A DNA stretch of 64,000 nt from DASUCS01 sp041166745 (GTDB lineage: Bacteria; Actinomycetota; Acidimicrobiia; Acidimicrobiales; JACDCH01): assembly GCA_041166745.1 (NCBI GenBank), contig JBEEGH010000023.1, positions 1 through 64,000 on the forward strand. The letters run 5' to 3'. Positions 53,575 through 61,646 of this stretch are shown in pieces. Positions within the stretch are counted from its first letter, which is position 1. The number at the start of each line of letters is the position of its first letter. Both the position numbers and the translations under genes were made by a program. A model generated the notes under the pieces. That model saw nothing but the letters and a program-made list of their open reading frames with translations, searched no databases and was not told the origin of the DNA.

Positions 53575-54923
53575 ACTTCGAAGCGTTGCGGGCGATCGTC
53601 GGGGCCGCCCACGTGCTGACCGATCCTTCGGTCACCGAGAGCTACGCCGTCGACTGGACGGGACGATTCGCCGGAACGACGCCTGCGGTGGTGCGGCCCG
53701 CAACGACCGCGGAAGTATCGGAGGTCATCGGGTGGTGTGTCGCCAACGCGGTCGCAGTTGTCCCTCAAGGGGGCAATACCGGTCTCGTCGGCGGGAGCGT
53801 TCCGCTCGCAGGCGAGCTCGTGCTCTCGCTGCGCCGGATCGCGTCGCTGTCGTCGGTGGACGAGGTCGCGGGGCAACTGACCGTGGGTGCCGGCGTGACG
53901 ATCGCCGACGTCCAGCGTGCGGCGCGAGCGGTCGATTGGGACTACGGCGTCGATTGGGGCGCGCGCGACACCGCAACGGTCGGAGGCTCGATCGCCACGA
54001 ACGCCGGTGGGTCAAAGGTCGCTCGCTACGGCGACACCCGCGCGCAGGTGCTCGGCGTCGAAGCGGTGTTGGGCGACGGATCGGTGGTGTCGCACCTCGA
54101 CGGGCTCGTGAAGGACAACACCGGCTATCACCTGCCCTCGCTGCTGTGCGGAAGCGAGGGAACACTCGGAATCGTCACGGCGGCCCGCCTTCGACTGGTG
54201 CCGCGATTCGACGAGCGCGTTGTCGCGCTGCTGGGTTTCGCCGGCGTCGACGATGCTCTGATCGCGTGCGGGACGCTCCGCCGCAATCTGCCGTCGCTCG
54301 AAGCTGCGGAGCTCTTCTTCGACGATGGCCTCGCCCTCGTGCGCTCGACCTTCGGGTTGCCGATGCCGCTGTCAGCGCCGGCCGTCGCGTACCTGCTCGT
54401 CGAGTGCGCCGATCGTGTCGATCCGGCCGATGCCTTGGCGTCGACCGTCGCGGGCCTCGGCGCGGTCGACGTGGCGGTCGCGACGGCCGCCGGCCGCCGA
54501 GCCGAGCTGTGGCGGTACCGCGAGGCGCACACCGACGCGATCAACCAGATCGGACCGCCGCACAAGCTCGATGTGACACTTCCGGGCGGCGCGCTGGCCG
54601 AGTTCGCCGACTCCGTGAGAATCCGCGTCCTCGCCGTCGAGCCGTCAGCCCACGTATGGCTCTTCGGACACGCGGCCGACGGCAACCTCCACGTGAATGT
54701 CACCGGAGTCGATCCGGCTGACGAACGCATCGATTCGGCCGTGCTCGAACTCGTCGCCGAGCTCGGCGGCAGCATCTCCGCCGAACACGGGATCGGCACG
54801 GCCAAGAAGCACTGGCTGCATCTCAATCGCTCGGTGCCGGAGATCGCCGCCATGCGGGCGATCAAACGGGCGTTGGATCCCGCAGGGATACTCAACCCGA
54901 ACGCGTTGCTGCCTGCGACTTAG
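53571..54923 (+). CDS. FAD-linked oxidase, D-2-hydroxyglutarate dehydrogenase/GlcD-like
   Basis: 450 aa. PCMH-type FAD domain with VVPQGGNTGLVGGSVP and VKDNTGYHLPSLLCGSEGTLGIVT, then the C-terminal catalytic domain with HAADGNLHVN and ISAEHGIGTAKKHWLHLNRS, whose His/Glu residues hold metal and the 2-hydroxy acid. Members oxidise D-2-hydroxyglutarate, D-lactate or glycolate. Start TTG 53571 overlaps the nudC stop. Next to an aminotransferase and an aldehyde dehydrogenase it could belong to a lysine/aminoadipate or GABA route (inference). Its stop overlaps the convergent 224-aa gene by four bases. Confidence 0.9.
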   Translation: MNFEALRAIVGAAHVLTDPSVTESYAVDWTGRFAGTTPAVVRPATTAEVSEVIGWCVANAVAVVPQGGNTGLVGGSVPLAGELVLSLRRIASLSSVDEVAGQLTVGAGVTIADVQRAARAVDWDYGVDWGARDTATVGGSIATNAGGSKVARYGDTRAQVLGVEAVLGDGSVVSHLDGLVKDNTGYHLPSLLCGSEGTLGIVTAARLRLVPRFDERVVALLGFAGVDDALIACGTLRRNLPSLEAAELFFDDGLALVRSTFGLPMPLSAPAVAYLLVECADRVDPADALASTVAGLGAVDVAVATAAGRRAELWRYREAHTDAINQIGPPHKLDVTLPGGALAEFADSVRIRVLAVEPSAHVWLFGHAADGNLHVNVTGVDPADERIDSAVLELVAELGGSISAEHGIGTAKKHWLHLNRSVPEIAAMRAIKRALDPAGILNPNALLPAT

Positions 54924-55594
54924 TCGTATTCGCCGGAGCCGAGCACCCAGATGAACGACTGGATGTCGATCATGTCGCGCGGTCGCCAATCCGCAAGGTC
55001 TCGACGAATGGCTTTCGCGAAGTCGAGAACGCTTGCGTACGTGTCCCACTGCGGGCGCGACCGGTAGCGGACGTTGAATCCGTACCGCTCGGCCGCGACG
55101 CGCGTCACGTTGGGCTTCAGGAAGACGTGCACCTTCGGGCGCGCGATGAATCCGAAGACCGTGACCACCGGCCATGTCGCGACCCGGGTCTGCCGTCGCG
55201 GCAGCTCGGCGACGGTTTGGCACCAGCCCTCGAACTTCGCTCTCTCGCCGCCTCGCCCGTACAGCCAATCGTAGAGGCCGGCGGAGAATCCCTTCGCGCC
55301 GTCGGCGGAGTTCACGGCGTCACGAATCGCCATCTTCTCGAAGGAGAACAGCAGGTTCGTCCGCGACTCGATCCTGACCGCGGTGGCGGCGATCTCGTCG
55401 TAGCGTCCTGACCGCAGCTGCGACTCGAACCACTCGCGGCTCAGTGACCGTGCCCAGCTCTGGTGCGCCTCCCACTTGTAGAGGCGCTCCATCACGACGT
55501 AGTCCTCGTCGTGGAACCCACCTGGATAGAACTCGCGGAACCGGCGCTTGGCCGCGGCGACCTTGCGTTTGTCGCTGGCGGTGCGGACCGTCAT
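54920..55594 (-). CDS. Conserved-looking 224-aa protein of unknown function
   Basis: Soluble, rich in Trp, Tyr and Arg. A basic helical N-terminus (SDKRKVAAAKRRFREFYPGGFHDEDY) precedes WEAHQSWARSLSREWFESQL, SRTNLLFSFEKMAIRDAV and a C-terminal segment with PKVHVFLKPNVTRVAAERYGF and DMIDIQSFIWVLGSGEY. The pattern suggests a nucleic-acid or nuclease-associated protein, possibly defence- or repair-related, but no catalytic motif is certain. ATG 55594. No family is recognised. Confidence 0.6.
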   Translation of the reverse strand: MTVRTASDKRKVAAAKRRFREFYPGGFHDEDYVVMERLYKWEAHQSWARSLSREWFESQLRSGRYDEIAATAVRIESRTNLLFSFEKMAIRDAVNSADGAKGFSAGLYDWLYGRGGERAKFEGWCQTVAELPRRQTRVATWPVVTVFGFIARPKVHVFLKPNVTRVAAERYGFNVRYRSRPQWDTYASVLDFAKAIRRDLADWRPRDMIDIQSFIWVLGSGEYD

Positions 55595-55625
55595 GGTCAG
55601 CGCTTTACCCAGATCGCCGGGATCG

Positions 55626-56135
55626 TTACCCGTCAGTGCAAAGAAGGTCTGACTCCAGGTTTCGGAGCGCGGCGTGAGCGGCGTGGAAGTACCGCTTCGG
55701 ATAGCGCAGCCGCCGCCGCGATCGCAGGGAGAGCCGTAGCGCGGACATCGTTGGCGATGTTTCGCTGACGGACAACCACATCGGGAGCGCCGGCCATGAC
55801 CACGGGAGGTGCAGGACGAAGGGCACGCGGTGCTCGCGCTCGAACGGGTCGAAGGTCGCGCGGTACAGATGGAGGTGGGCGATCACCGCGTCGGCGCTGA
55901 GGTCGACCCGATGTTCGACGGTCGAGAGCAGGCGGGGATCGAAGTCGCGGTACGCGCCGATCGCCACGTCGTATCGGTGCCGGAGGCTCGCGATGAGCTC
56001 ACGTCCAGGCGGCGTGACCGTCGTGGCCATACGTCGGGGTTGTCGACGAGAGGACAGTCGCGGCGGTTCGACTTCGAAGCTCTCGATCTCGACGACAGGT
56101 AGTGCTACGTCGAGGAGCGCTGAACGCGACCCCAT
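55626..56135 (-). CDS. 169-aa protein of unknown function
   Basis: ATG 56135 is favoured over the internal ATG 56030 because TACCCT lies 6 nt upstream. An N-terminal strand-rich part (ALLDVALPVVEIESFEVEPPRL) is followed by helices (GRELIASLRHRYDVAIGAYRDF, VIAHLHLYRATFDPFEREHR), a hydrophobic Trp/Pro-rich stretch VLHLPWSWPALPMWLSV that may touch the membrane, and a basic tail (LRSRRRLRYPKRYFHAAHAAL). No catalytic motif is recognised. It lies just left of the GDPD gene on the same strand. Confidence 0.6.
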   Translation of the reverse strand: MGSRSALLDVALPVVEIESFEVEPPRLSSRRQPRRMATTVTPPGRELIASLRHRYDVAIGAYRDFDPRLLSTVEHRVDLSADAVIAHLHLYRATFDPFEREHRVPFVLHLPWSWPALPMWLSVSETSPTMSALRLSLRSRRRLRYPKRYFHAAHAALRNLESDLLCTDG

Positions 56136-56141
56136 GCGCCC

Positions 56142-56147
56142 AGGGTA
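56142..56147 (-). promoter_or_regulatory. -10 element TACCCT for the 169-aa gene
   Basis: 6 nt before ATG 56135 and immediately after the GDPD stop region, so the gene has its own promoter. Confidence 0.5.
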
Positions 56148-56148
56148 G

Positions 56149-56910
56149 TCACGCGATCCACTGGTTGCGGGACTCGAGAACCTCGCGGAGGATGGCGGGG
56201 CGGTCGGTCATGATGCCGTCGACGCCGAGGTCGAGGAGTCGGATCATCTCGTCGCGATCGTCGATGGTCCACACATGGATCTGCATTCCGCGATCGTGCG
56301 CCTCGCTGACGAATCGCTCGTCGACGAGCGTCATGCCACGCGCTCCGGTGGGCACTTGGGCGCACGGTGCGGGGAGCCGACCGACCGGCACGCCATAGGA
56401 CGCGCTCCGCAGCCGAGCGATACCTCTGGGCCCGAGCGAGGTGCACAGCGTCCCACCCAGCAAGGTGCGAGCCCGAGACAGCCGCCGATCGCTGAAGGCA
56501 CCGATGCACACACGATCGATCGCGTCGCATCGCTTCAAGACCTCGACCAGCGCAGGAAGGGCACCGTCGTGCTTGGGATCGACGTTCACGCGGACCTCGG
56601 GAAAGGCGCCGAGCAGATCTTCGAACAACGGGATGGGCTCGCGACCATCCACCCTGGCTTGCTTGACGTCCACCCAGGGGAGCGTGTCGACGCGACCGTG
56701 GCGGTCGGTGACACGGTCGAGCACATCGTCGTGGAACGCGAGCAACACGCCATCGGCGGTGACGTGGACGTCGGTCTCGATGTACCGATAGCCGAGGCGG
56801 ACCGCGTGCTCGAACGCCGGCATCGTGTTCTCCGGGGCCTCGGACGCGCCGCCCCGATGAGCGAACGGAATCGGTCCGGGCCAATCGAGGAAGGTGAACT
56901 CAGTCGCCAA
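56149..56910 (-). CDS. Glycerophosphodiester phosphodiesterase
   Basis: 253 aa TIM-barrel GDPD. Catalytic HRGGASEAPENT at the N-terminus with the acid/base His, metal Glu and Asp in IETDVHVTADG, second His in LLAFHDDVLDRV, and Glu/Asp metal site RVNVDPKHDG. No signal peptide, so it is cytoplasmic. It hydrolyses glycerophosphodiesters from phospholipid turnover to glycerol-3-phosphate and an alcohol. TTG 56910 overlaps the cyclopropane synthase gene by 11 bp, so both lipid genes are one operon. Confidence 0.9.
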   Translation of the reverse strand: MATEFTFLDWPGPIPFAHRGGASEAPENTMPAFEHAVRLGYRYIETDVHVTADGVLLAFHDDVLDRVTDRHGRVDTLPWVDVKQARVDGREPIPLFEDLLGAFPEVRVNVDPKHDGALPALVEVLKRCDAIDRVCIGAFSDRRLSRARTLLGGTLCTSLGPRGIARLRSASYGVPVGRLPAPCAQVPTGARGMTLVDERFVSEAHDRGMQIHVWTIDDRDEMIRLLDLGVDGIMTDRPAILREVLESRNQWIA

Positions 56911-58141
56911 GCTCCCAGTCTGGTCGCCAGGGCATCGCGGAGCGGCCGCGTGCCGGCTTCACGCCGAGTACCTGATGTATCTGAGACCGGTTTGCCTCGA
57001 AGTTGAGCGCAGATCCCGCCATGTACAAGCGCCAGATGCGCGCCCGCGCGCCGCCCACCAGTTCCACCGCGTCGTCCCAGCTCTCCTCGAGGTTCGTGAC
57101 CCATCGGCGAAGTGTCTTCGCATAGTGCTCGCGCAGCGATTCGACGTGACGAACCTCGAAACCGGCTTGTTGCATGATCGAGACCACCCGGCCGATCTCG
57201 TGTAGCTCGCCATCGGGGAACACGTAGTGATCGATGAAGCTGTTGCGCGCGAACCGGGCACTCTCGCCGGGCGGCCGGCTGATGCCGTGATTGAGCAGCC
57301 TTCCGCCGGGTGTGAGGAGGTCGAAGAGACGGCTGAAGTACTCCGCCAGGCGGTCCTCGCCGACATGCTCGAACATCCCGATGGACGAAATCGAGTCGTA
57401 CGGACCGTCATCGATCAACCGGTAGTCCTGGTTCCGGATGTCGACGCGATCGGTCAGACCCGCATCGGCCGAACGCTTCGACGCAAGGTCACGCTGGCGG
57501 TCGGCAACGGTGACACCAACTGCACGGACGCCGTGATGCGTTGCCGCGTGCAGCACCATGCCGCCCCATCCGCAGCCGACATCGAGAAGGCGCATTCCTT
57601 CCTGCAGGCCGAGCTTGCGCGAAACGAGCTCGTACTTGTTGTCCTGCGCCTCTTCGAGGGTGGTGTCGTCGGCGGTGAAGACGGCACACGAATAGGTGAG
57701 CGACGGACCGAGGACGAGTCGATAGAAGTCGTTCGACACGTCGTAGTGGTGGCTCACCGCAGCGCGGTCGCGCTCCAGGCTGTGACGCCGCCCGTGCAGC
57801 CGCGCCTCCTCGGGTGGCGGTGGGAGCCGGCGAAGGTTCCTGAGCCCGACCTCGCGGGCCGCGGCGATCAGCTGCGACGGTCTCAGTCGGATCTCCGGCA
57901 GGCGATCACGCAACCCCAGAGCCGAGTAGATGTCGCCTTCCACCTCGAGATCACCCGAGACGTACGCACGGGCAAAGCCAAGCTCGCCGGGAGCCGTCAC
58001 GATCCGTCGCAACGCATCGCGCGATCGCAGGACGAGCGTCGCGGGAGCGTCCGGCGGACCGAGAACGCTGCCGTCGTAGCCTCGAACGGCGATCGGAAGA
58101 TCGGCTCCGAGGACAGATGCGATGAGTGATGAGAGCGCCAC
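56900..58141 (-). CDS. Cyclopropane-fatty-acyl-phospholipid synthase family methyltransferase
   Basis: 413 aa, full CFA synthase length with an N-terminal lipid-binding region and a C-terminal SAM domain. SHHYDVSNDFYRLVLGPSLTYSCAVF is the family hallmark, followed by LLDVGCGWGG (SAM motif), FEHVGEDRLAEYF and the active-site Cys/Tyr region HYAKTLRRWVTNLEE. It methylates unsaturated acyl chains of phospholipids at the membrane (cyclopropane or methyl-branched products). GTG 58141 has a strong Shine-Dalgarno (GGAGG 6 nt upstream). It is followed by the GDPD gene. Confidence 0.93.
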   Translation of the reverse strand: MALSSLIASVLGADLPIAVRGYDGSVLGPPDAPATLVLRSRDALRRIVTAPGELGFARAYVSGDLEVEGDIYSALGLRDRLPEIRLRPSQLIAAAREVGLRNLRRLPPPPEEARLHGRRHSLERDRAAVSHHYDVSNDFYRLVLGPSLTYSCAVFTADDTTLEEAQDNKYELVSRKLGLQEGMRLLDVGCGWGGMVLHAATHHGVRAVGVTVADRQRDLASKRSADAGLTDRVDIRNQDYRLIDDGPYDSISSIGMFEHVGEDRLAEYFSRLFDLLTPGGRLLNHGISRPPGESARFARNSFIDHYVFPDGELHEIGRVVSIMQQAGFEVRHVESLREHYAKTLRRWVTNLEESWDDAVELVGGARARIWRLYMAGSALNFEANRSQIHQVLGVKPARGRSAMPWRPDWELGD

Positions 58142-58214
58142 CTCGTACCTCCTCGTGATCGACTAGCAAGTCCCTCTGTGGCTCACGCTCGCCCGGGCCG
58201 GGGAAGGAGTTCGC

Positions 58215-59639
58215 ATGGCAGATCAGCAGCCGGTGCCCACCGGCGAAGGTCATCTAGCGCGCGACTCGATCGAGGTCGTCAACCCCCATGACGGCACGAT
58301 CGTGGGCTCGGTCCCGAAATGCGGCTCCGCCGACGTCGATCGGGCCGTGGCGGCGGCGAGGAAGGTGATGCAGGAGTCGCCGCTGCTCCCGTATGAGCGA
58401 GCCGAAATCCTCGATGAAGCAGCGCGATTGCTGCGCGAGCGACAGGAAGACTTCGCGAGAACGATCGCGGTCGAGGCCGCCAAGCCCATCAAGACGGCAC
58501 GCATCGAGGCGGCCCGGGCAGTGAGCACCTTCCAATTCTCAGCGGCGGTCGCGCGCACGCTCGCCGGCGAGATGGTGCCGCTGGACGCGAGCGATGCGGG
58601 CGCTGGCAAGCTCGGGTTCGTCCTCCGTGTGCCGGTCGGTGTCGTCGGCGCGATCAGCCCGTTCAACTTTCCGTTGAACTTGGTCGCCCACAAGGTGGCG
58701 CCGGCGATCGCCGCGGGCTGCGCGGTCGTGCTCAAGCCCGCCAGCCAGACGCCGTTCTCCGCGATTCGTCTCGCCGCACTCTTGGTCGAGGAGTGCGGAC
58801 TGCCGGCATCGTGGTTGCACGTCGTCACCGGCAGCGGAGCCGATGTGGGTGACGTGCTCGTCGATCATCCCGACATTGCGCTCATCACGTTCACGGGGTC
58901 GCCCCCGGTCGGTTGGGGCATCCGCGAGCGAGCACCTCGGAAGCGCGTCGGGCTCGAGCTCGGCAACAACGCACCGGTGGTGATCGAACCGAGTGGCGAC
59001 TGGCGGGCGGCGGCCGCCAAGATCAAGGTCGCGGGCTTCAGCCATGCCGGTCAATCGTGCATCTCGACGCAACGGGTGTACACGCATCGTTCGATCCATG
59101 ACGACTTCGTCGCCACGTTGGTCGACCATGTGCGCGAGCTCGTCGTCGGTGATCCGCTCGATGAGGAGACCGACGTCTCTGCGTTGATCGCGCCGAAGGA
59201 AACCGAACGGGTGAAGTCCTGGATCGACGACGCGGTGGGCGCGGGCGCCAAGGTGCAGGTCGGCGGCGACGTACACGGTCGGCTGCTCGAGCCGACGGTG
59301 CTCACCGACGTCACGCCGGACATGAAAGTGTGCAGCGAGGAAGTCTTCGGGCCGGTGGTGGCAGTTGCGGCGTACGACGACGTCGATGAAGCGCTACGGC
59401 TCGCCAACGACACGCGGTACGGCTTGCAAGCGGCCATCTTCACCAACGACCTCGACGTGGCGTTCCGCGCCGCGCGCACACTCGACTTCGGCGGCGTGAT
59501 GATCAACGAGGTGCCGACATGGCGTACCGACCAAATGCCCTATGGAGGCGTGCGCGACAGCGGCAACACGCGTGAAGGCCCGGCCTACGCCGTGCGCGAG
59601 ATGACCGAGGAACGGCTGATCGTGATCCAGGTTGATTGA
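58215..59639 (+). CDS. Aldehyde dehydrogenase (second copy, different branch)
   Basis: 474 aa. Catalytic Cys in SHAGQSCISTQRV, catalytic Glu in GLELGNNAPV (the usual GGK is replaced by GNN, as in the lactaldehyde/phosphonoacetaldehyde-like branch), and VGAISPFNFPLNL. It oxidises an aldehyde with NAD(P); the substrate is unknown. ATG 58215 has a Shine-Dalgarno (GGAAGGAG) upstream. It is divergent from the cyclopropane synthase. The stop overlaps the DUF2203 gene start by 8 bp. Confidence 0.9.
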   Translation: MADQQPVPTGEGHLARDSIEVVNPHDGTIVGSVPKCGSADVDRAVAAARKVMQESPLLPYERAEILDEAARLLRERQEDFARTIAVEAAKPIKTARIEAARAVSTFQFSAAVARTLAGEMVPLDASDAGAGKLGFVLRVPVGVVGAISPFNFPLNLVAHKVAPAIAAGCAVVLKPASQTPFSAIRLAALLVEECGLPASWLHVVTGSGADVGDVLVDHPDIALITFTGSPPVGWGIRERAPRKRVGLELGNNAPVVIEPSGDWRAAAAKIKVAGFSHAGQSCISTQRVYTHRSIHDDFVATLVDHVRELVVGDPLDEETDVSALIAPKETERVKSWIDDAVGAGAKVQVGGDVHGRLLEPTVLTDVTPDMKVCSEEVFGPVVAVAAYDDVDEALRLANDTRYGLQAAIFTNDLDVAFRAARTLDFGGVMINEVPTWRTDQMPYGGVRDSGNTREGPAYAVREMTEERLIVIQVD

Positions 59640-60024
59640 CCCGAACTCGCCACCCCGATGGTGGACGGTCGATGAAGCCAACGCCGTCCTGGAGCGCGTG
59701 AGCGAAGCGGTGACGCGCGCCCAAGCGGCCGTCGCCGGCATCGGGGGACGGGCCGCGGCACTGTCGACGATGTCGACGGGAAACGGTCATGCTCGTCCCG
59801 CGGGAGAGGAGGCAGATGCGTTCCACGACGTCGTCCTCGAACTCGAGGCGGAGGGCATCGTCCTGCGCGACGTCCGACAGGGGCTCGTCGACTTTCCCGC
59901 CGAGGCTCCGGATGGACGGGGCTACTGGTTGTGCTGGATCGTCGGTGAGCCTGCGGTCGAGTGGTGGCACTGGCCCGAGGACGGTTTCGCCGGACGAACA
60001 ACGATCACGCAACTGCCGAGCTGA
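59632..60024 (+). CDS. DUF2203-family protein
   Basis: 130 aa. The N-terminal PRWWTVDEANAVLERVSEAV helix and the C-terminal pair YWLCWIVGEPAVEWWHWPEDGFAGR are hallmark elements of DUF2203 proteins, whose function is unknown. The central segment FHDVVLELEAEGIVLRDVRQGLVDFPA is also conserved in the family. TTG 59632 overlaps the ALDH stop. Small, soluble and cytoplasmic. Confidence 0.8.
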   Translation: MIDPNSPPRWWTVDEANAVLERVSEAVTRAQAAVAGIGGRAAALSTMSTGNGHARPAGEEADAFHDVVLELEAEGIVLRDVRQGLVDFPAEAPDGRGYWLCWIVGEPAVEWWHWPEDGFAGRTTITQLPS

Positions 60025-60031
60025 CACCCGA

Positions 60032-60820
60032 GTGGATCCCACCGAACGATTCGAGGCACTCGTACAGGGGCCCGAACCGGCGATACCTCTCGATGAGCTG
60101 ACGCTGCTCGTGGCCGCGCACGCCGAGCCGGGGCTCGACGTCGCGAAGTGGCTCGGAGCGCTCGACGAGATCGCGGCGCGGTGCTCCGACGACACGTTCG
60201 GTGGGTTGGTGCGTCACGTGTCAACCGAAGGCTTTGGTGGCAACCGCGACGACTACTACGACCCCCACAACTCGTATCTGCACCACGTCATCGAGCGGCG
60301 AACCGGCATTCCCATCACGTTGAGCATCATCATGATCGAGCTCGGGCGGCGCATCGGCGTGCCGGTCGTCGGCGTCGGCATGCCCGGCCACTTCCTGGTT
60401 CGCGACGGTCTCGACGCGTTCTCCTTCGCCGACCCGTTCAACGGAGAGCTCCTCGATCGGGAGGGATGTGAGCGCGCCTTTGGCGAGACGCACTCCGATC
60501 TGTCGTTCGACGACAGCTACCTCGCGCCCGTCGGAACGCGGTCGATCGTCGGCCGGCTGCTCGCAAACCTCAAAGGCATCCACCTCGCCCGCCGTGACCG
60601 CCATGCCCTGGCGTGGGTGCTCCGCCTCCGGGTCGCGGTGCCCGGCGTTCCGGTGGCGGAACGGCGTGAGCTGGCATCGGCCCTGGCCGCGGATGGCCGA
60701 TTTCTCGAAGCCGCGGTCGTGCTCGACGACATGGCCGAATTGGCCCGCAACTCCGGGGACGTCGACGCGGCCGAGGATGCCGATCGCGGCGCGACCCGTC
60801 TGCGCGCCCGCCTCAACTGA
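60032..60820 (+). CDS. SirB1-family protein (transglutaminase-like core with TPR-type tail)
   Basis: 262 aa. The core contains YYDPHNSYLHHVIERRTGIPITLSIIMIELGRRIGVPVVGVGMPGHFLVRDG, in which the conserved Asn/His cluster and the PGHF motif are those of SirB1/transglutaminase-like proteins. The C-terminal third (KGIHLARRDRHALAWVLRL to VLDDMAELARN) is helical and TPR-like. The family is widespread and of unclear activity. GTG 60032 follows the DUF2203 stop by 7 bp, so both are probably in the ALDH operon. Confidence 0.82.
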   Translation: MDPTERFEALVQGPEPAIPLDELTLLVAAHAEPGLDVAKWLGALDEIAARCSDDTFGGLVRHVSTEGFGGNRDDYYDPHNSYLHHVIERRTGIPITLSIIMIELGRRIGVPVVGVGMPGHFLVRDGLDAFSFADPFNGELLDREGCERAFGETHSDLSFDDSYLAPVGTRSIVGRLLANLKGIHLARRDRHALAWVLRLRVAVPGVPVAERRELASALAADGRFLEAAVVLDDMAELARNSGDVDAAEDADRGATRLRARLN

Positions 60821-60848
60821 CCAGCCAGAACGGCATGAATCAACCCAT

Positions 60849-60897
60849 GAGGGTGATCGCGTACCCTAGAGGGGTCTCATGAGCCTTGATCACCCTC
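60849..60897. repeat. Perfect 10-bp inverted repeat flanking a promoter and start codon
   Basis: GAGGGTGATC (60849-60858) and GATCACCCTC (60888-60897) flank the TACCCT -10 (60862-60867) and ATG 60879. The half-site centres are 39 bp apart. The right arm is codons 4-7 of the gene. It could be a two-site operator or an RNA stem enclosing the start. Confidence 0.4.
60862..60867 (+). promoter_or_regulatory. -10 element TACCCT for the 251-aa gene
   Basis: 11 nt before ATG 60879, inside the inverted repeat. Confidence 0.4.
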
Positions 60898-61634
60898 TCG
60901 GAAGCTCCTCCGCCGACGCGCCCGTGGACGACACGCTGATCGTCGACGGGCTCGAGCGCGCGCTGGCGCAAGCCCGCACGAAGATTCCGAATCACGACAA
61001 CATCTCCGACGCCCTGCTTCCCTCGTTGAGCGCGTCGACCGCGGCCGATGTCGACGCGGAGGTGCCGTTCGACAGCAGCGCGGTGATGGACGTCCTGCGC
61101 GGTGCGATCGCCCGCTACACGACGGGCGACGGCCACGAGCAGGGCACCTGGGTCGATGACGATTCCCGTCCGGCGAGCAGCGCCGCGCCTGCGGTGGGAG
61201 CTCGACACGCCGCGTCCGCTGGGTACGCCCCCGACCGCCGGCGACTCGCCGCGGTCGTGGTGGTGCTGTTCTTGTTGGTAGGAGGGTTCGGTCTCCAGCG
61301 ATTCGGCGGCGACAGCGCGGAGAAGGTGAAGACGAACACGGTGCCTGCGCAGGGCCAAGCGGTCACCACACTGGCCCGTTCGACGACCAGTGCCGTCGTC
61401 GTGCCCGCGACCGAGGCGCCACCCGAAACCTCCCCACCACCCGCAGGCTCGGTGAACTCGCCGACGCCGACCACGCATCGCCCCGGCACGACCGCGCCGC
61501 CGACCACCGCTCCGTCGACGACCGAGCCGCCGACCACGGAGCCCGACACGACGACCACGGTGCCGGACACGACGACCACGGTGCCGGACACCACGACAAC
61601 CGCGCCGTGCGGTGATCCTCTGCCGCCCTGTTAG
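60879..61634 (+). CDS. Single-pass membrane protein with Thr/Pro-rich outside tail
   Basis: 251 aa. About 120 soluble cytoplasmic residues (acidic; IVDGLERALAQARTKIPNH, VMDVLRGAIARYTTG) precede one membrane helix (RRLAAVVVVLFLLVGGFGLQRFG), then about 100 outside residues of Thr/Pro/Ser-rich sequence ending in repeated PDTTTTV units and a Cys pair (PCGDPLPPC). The layout resembles anti-sigma or wall-spanning sensor proteins; the Thr-rich tail is a candidate for O-mannosylation by the PIG-V/GT39-type enzymes in this window (inference). No family is recognised for the cytoplasmic part. Confidence 0.7.
   Translation: MSLDHPLGSSSADAPVDDTLIVDGLERALAQARTKIPNHDNISDALLPSLSASTAADVDAEVPFDSSAVMDVLRGAIARYTTGDGHEQGTWVDDDSRPASSAAPAVGARHAASAGYAPDRRRLAAVVVVLFLLVGGFGLQRFGGDSAEKVKTNTVPAQGQAVTTLARSTTSAVVVPATEAPPETSPPPAGSVNSPTPTTHRPGTTAPPTTAPSTTEPPTTEPDTTTTVPDTTTTVPDTTTTAPCGDPLPPC
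61545..61607 (+). repeat. Tandem 21-bp repeat encoding PDTTTTV units
   Basis: GACACGACGACCACGGTGCCG is found identically at 61545-61565 and 61566-61586, with a diverged third unit at 61587-61607. It encodes DTTTTVP repeats in the outside tail of the 251-aa protein, and copy number may vary between strains. Confidence 0.7.
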
Positions 61635-61646
61635 GCGCGCACTGTC

